Assembly: GCA_028872975.1 (NCBI GenBank)
Contig: JAGWNV010000148.1
Coordinates: forward strand, 1-6,580
Source: Acidobacteriota bacterium
Lineage (GTDB): Bacteria > Actinomycetota > Acidimicrobiia > Acidimicrobiales > UBA8190
Length of the DNA: 6,580 bases
Direction of reading: 5' to 3'
Shown: positions 4,464 through 6,580 of the stretch, piece after piece
Position numbering within the stretch: position 1 is the stretch's first letter
How the letters are laid out: each line of letters opens with the position of its first letter
Made by a program: the position numbers and the translations under genes
Notes under the pieces: generated by a model
The model's database searches: none
What the model was told of the DNA's origin: nothing
Seen by the model: the letters and a program-made list of their open reading frames with translations, nothing else

Positions 4464-6580
4464 GTGAGGCGAGGTATCCGGATTCACGCATCGGGTCTGA
4501 TTCGGTCCTTCACAGGGTCGCGTCGGCTGGCACGATCCCGAGCGGCACAGAGCGGCGCGCCGCGCCGTCACCTTCTTCGCGCGCGCCTGTGGACTCCCAC
4601 CGCGCTCGGCAGTGCCCTGTTGCTCACATCCGGTATGAGCCTCGGGTTCAACATCGTCACCGCCACCCCGTCGTCGGCCACGCTCTCGGGCTGGATGGCC
4701 ATGGACGGCAACATCCGGTACGTCGCAGCCAACGGCGGGACGTTCGGATGGGGGAACTCCGGAACCCTGTACAGCACCTGCACCAACGGGGGCGTGTCGG
4801 CAACGGGCACCAACGGACTCTTCGACTGCGGCGGCGTCGGTTACACCGCCGGCACCCTGCCTGCAGCGCCGGCGCCGACGACCGCTGCCGTTGCGGCCAC
4901 CGGCACCGCGAACGGCGACATCCTCCCGGGGTCGCAGATCTTCGTTCCGGTGGCCCTCGGGAGCGAGACCTGGGCGTGCGGCACCGCCGCGTTGTCCTTC
5001 AACTCGGCCTTCCACAACGACGACCCGCTGTCGACGCCCCACGGATTCGGCGCCACCGGCGCCAACACCAAGGACTCCCTGAGCGACGTCTATGCCGTCG
5101 CCCGGACCAACAGCGCAGGTGAGCTCGAGCTCTACTTCGGCGCCGAGCGGGCCGCCTCGAACGGCGACTCCCACGTCGACTTCGAATTCCTCCAGCACCC
5201 GCTGACCGTCACCAACACCTGCAGCGGCAACCTGTCCGGCCAGCGCTCGCAGGGCGACCTGCTGGTGGAAGCGGACTTCACCGGTGGTGGTTCCCACCCG
5301 GTCGTCGTGACCTACGAGTGGCAGTGCCCCGGTTCGCCCGCCCAGGGCACCCTCTGCGACACCACGGGCACCTACAACCAGGTGACCACTCCGGCCGCCA
5401 CCGGCGCCGTCAACACCGGGACGATCCCCTGTGGTGGCTGGGTGTGTCGGAGCAGCTCGGGCGTCGCCTCGCAGAGCATCGCCCCCAACGACTTCGTCGA
5501 GGGCGCCATCGACCTCTCGACCCTCAACCTCACGAATGGCTGCTTCTCGACGTTCCTGCCCCACACCCGGGAATCGCAGAGCTTCAACGCCAACGTGACC
5601 GAGTTCGCCGGACCGCTGAACGTCGATACCTGCCAGACGCCGGGCTTCACGACCCAGGTCTCGAGCCCGAGCTCGGCCTCCCTCGGCAGTGGTACGAGCT
5701 GGGGCGACACCGCCACGGTGACCGGCACCGCGAGCGCCGGCGCTCCCGGCGGCTCCGTCGACTTCTCGCTCTGCCAGGAGTCGAGCCCGGGGACGCCCTG
5801 CACCTCCGGTGGCACCAGCGTCGCCTCGGTCACCATCACCTCGGCGATGCAGAACAACAGCACCGACGTGAGCACCGTGCCCTTGCCGACTGCCAACAAG
5901 CAGAGCCCGACCGCTGCCGGCACCTACTGCTTCTACGCCGCCTACAACGCACCCTCGACAGGCAGCAAGTACGAGTCGGTCCCGCTCGAGACGAACCCGC
6001 AGGACGAGTGCTTCACCGTGACCCCGGCCTCCACGACCGTGACCACGGCGGCCGGGAGCGGCATCGTGGTGGGGTCGGGCGGCTCGGTCACCGACACCGC
6101 CAACGTCTTCTCGAGCGGCGGCGTCGCATTGGCCGCCGGTGACAACGTGCAGTTCTACCTGTGCAAGATCTCCTCCTCGACCGGCCAGACCGGCTCCTGC
6201 GCGGCGACTGCCGGCAACGCCGACGGCTCGCCGGTAGCGGTGAGCGGGACGCCCTCGGCCTCCGGCACCACCAGCGCCGTGCACGCCACGTCGCCCTCGG
6301 TGTCGCCCACGACAGCCGGCAGCTACTGCTTCTCGGCCGTCTTCAGCGCCCCGACAGACGCCAACTACACCGGGTCCTCGGAGAACACGACCGGTTCGGG
6401 CGTGGCCGCCGAGTGCTTCAACGTCAGCCCGGCCTCGACGTCGACCGTGACCCAGACCTCGGGAAGCGTGACCCTCAGCCCGACCGGGTCGGCCACCGAC
6501 ACCGCCAACATCTTCTCCACCGGCGGCCAGCCGCTGGCGGCCGGTGACAACGTGCAGTTCTACCTGTGCAAGATCTCGTC
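4464..6580 (+). CDS. large secreted or surface Ig-like repeat protein, 3' end outside the window
   Basis: The frame is open from GTG 4464 to the right edge (705 codons, no stop). Residues 1-43 are basic; 44-67 form a hydrophobic segment (ALGSALLL...), with plausible signal-peptidase sites after A67 (VTA) or A72 (SSA), so export is likely. Residues about 73-395 form a Cys-rich, beta-type domain with landmarks KDSLSDVYAVART (from 203), HVDFEF (237-242), GDLLVEADF (264), EWQC (285), CFSTFLPHTRESQS (360) and DTCQ (388). From memory this resembles the N-terminal domain of large, uncharacterised actinobacterial surface proteins that precede Ig-like repeats. From about 396 come tandem Ig-like repeats of 128-135 residues, each with Cys in an LC motif, in YCF and in ECF. 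The paired Cys suggest disulfides outside the cell. Any C-terminal anchor (LPXTG or membrane helix) lies beyond the edge. An adhesin or cell-wall role is inference. Confidence 0.9.
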   Translation, partial: MRRGIRIHASGLIRSFTGSRRLARSRAAQSGAPRRHLLRARLWTPTALGSALLLTSGMSLGFNIVTATPSSATLSGWMAMDGNIRYVAANGGTFGWGNSGTLYSTCTNGGVSATGTNGLFDCGGVGYTAGTLPAAPAPTTAAVAATGTANGDILPGSQIFVPVALGSETWACGTAALSFNSAFHNDDPLSTPHGFGATGANTKDSLSDVYAVARTNSAGELELYFGAERAASNGDSHVDFEFLQHPLTVTNTCSGNLSGQRSQGDLLVEADFTGGGSHPVVVTYEWQCPGSPAQGTLCDTTGTYNQVTTPAATGAVNTGTIPCGGWVCRSSSGVASQSIAPNDFVEGAIDLSTLNLTNGCFSTFLPHTRESQSFNANVTEFAGPLNVDTCQTPGFTTQVSSPSSASLGSGTSWGDTATVTGTASAGAPGGSVDFSLCQESSPGTPCTSGGTSVASVTITSAMQNNSTDVSTVPLPTANKQSPTAAGTYCFYAAYNAPSTGSKYESVPLETNPQDECFTVTPASTTVTTAAGSGIVVGSGGSVTDTANVFSSGGVALAAGDNVQFYLCKISSSTGQTGSCAATAGNADGSPVAVSGTPSASGTTSAVHATSPSVSPTTAGSYCFSAVFSAPTDANYTGSSENTTGSGVAAECFNVSPASTSTVTQTSGSVTLSPTGSATDTANIFSTGGQPLAAGDNVQFYLCKIS
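5649..6580 (+). repeat. tandem Ig-like domain repeats in the surface protein
   Basis: Three units are visible: 5649-6032 (residues 396-523), 6033-6437 (524-658) and the start of a third from 6438 (659 onward, cut by the edge). The common pattern is a Thr/Ser/Val-rich opening strand, G.(S)..DTA.V, a (V)xFxLC strand, a Thr/Ser-rich middle, TAG.YCF.A.(Y/F), and a closing ECF.V.PAS. Units 2 and 3 are closer to each other than to unit 1, which suggests recent duplication. The fold is inferred from this strand pattern; it fits the bacterial Ig-like repeat type common in actinobacterial surface proteins. Confidence 0.8.
6135..6172 (+). repeat. 38-bp exact direct repeat, copy 1 (copy 2 at 6540-6577)
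   Basis: Bases 6135-6172 and 6540-6577 are identical, exactly 405 bp (135 codons) apart. They encode the AGDNVQFYLCKIS strand of repeat units 2 and 3. A second near-identical pair lies at about 6088-6123 and 6493-6528. Identity at the DNA level, silent positions included, points to recent duplication or gene conversion. Confidence 0.9.

Noticed and set aside
4304..5122. 272-residue plus-strand open frame across the leader and surface-gene start, and a similar one at 5318-6142
   Set aside because: Their frame is offset from the surface gene, the products are Arg/His/Gln-rich, and the competing frame has a Shine-Dalgarno, a leader and Ig-like repeats.
4221..6284. Upstream extension of the kinase frame on the minus strand (open to 6284, 1737 residues in total)
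   Set aside because: Kinase and surface-gene codons are in exact antisense register, so the minus frame stops only where the sense gene uses TTA, CTA or TCA, which are rare in this GC-rich coding sequence. The extension is low-complexity Gly/Ala/Arg and lies before a good Shine-Dalgarno and start at 4220.

Overview
The window is GC-rich, with G or C at most third codon positions, and carries four protein-coding genes. The gene types (a Flp-type pilin, an OmpR-family regulator, a multi-GAF hybrid kinase and a very large Ig-repeat surface protein with a long basic leader) suggest a high-GC actinobacterium, possibly of the Acidimicrobiia. That placement is inferred from gene style and codon use; no rRNA or other marker gene is present.

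Layout. At 43-267 (+) there is a small Flp/Tad-type pilin precursor with a clear prepilin cleavage motif. At 315-1058 (+) lies an OmpR/PhoB-type response regulator (receiver plus winged helix). It converges on a large soluble hybrid histidine kinase at 1071-4220 (-), read as GAF-GAF-GAF-PAS-HisKA(HDFNN)-HATPase-receiver; the two stop codons are only 12 bases apart. A 243-base divergent intergenic region (4221-4463) follows. From 4464 (+) to the right edge runs a secreted or surface-anchored protein: a long basic leader, a Cys-rich N-terminal beta domain, and tandem Ig-like repeats that continue past the edge.

Working together (inference). The kinase and regulator look like the sensing and output parts of one signalling system, but a receiver-tipped hybrid kinase normally needs a separate Hpt protein to reach a DNA-binding regulator, and none is encoded here. 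Pilin and repeat protein are both cell-envelope products, so surface attachment or assembly is a reasonable guess for what the system controls.

The least ordinary part is the divergent intergenic region. It holds four TTG cores spaced exactly 11 bp apart, the spacing expected of tandem OmpR/PhoB-family operators. Next comes a leader that can fold into two consecutive GC-rich hairpins, with 8 and 9 bp perfect outer stems, ending 6 bases before the Shine-Dalgarno of the surface-protein gene. I could not assign this leader to a known riboswitch class. No tRNA, rRNA, insertion sequence or CRISPR array was seen.
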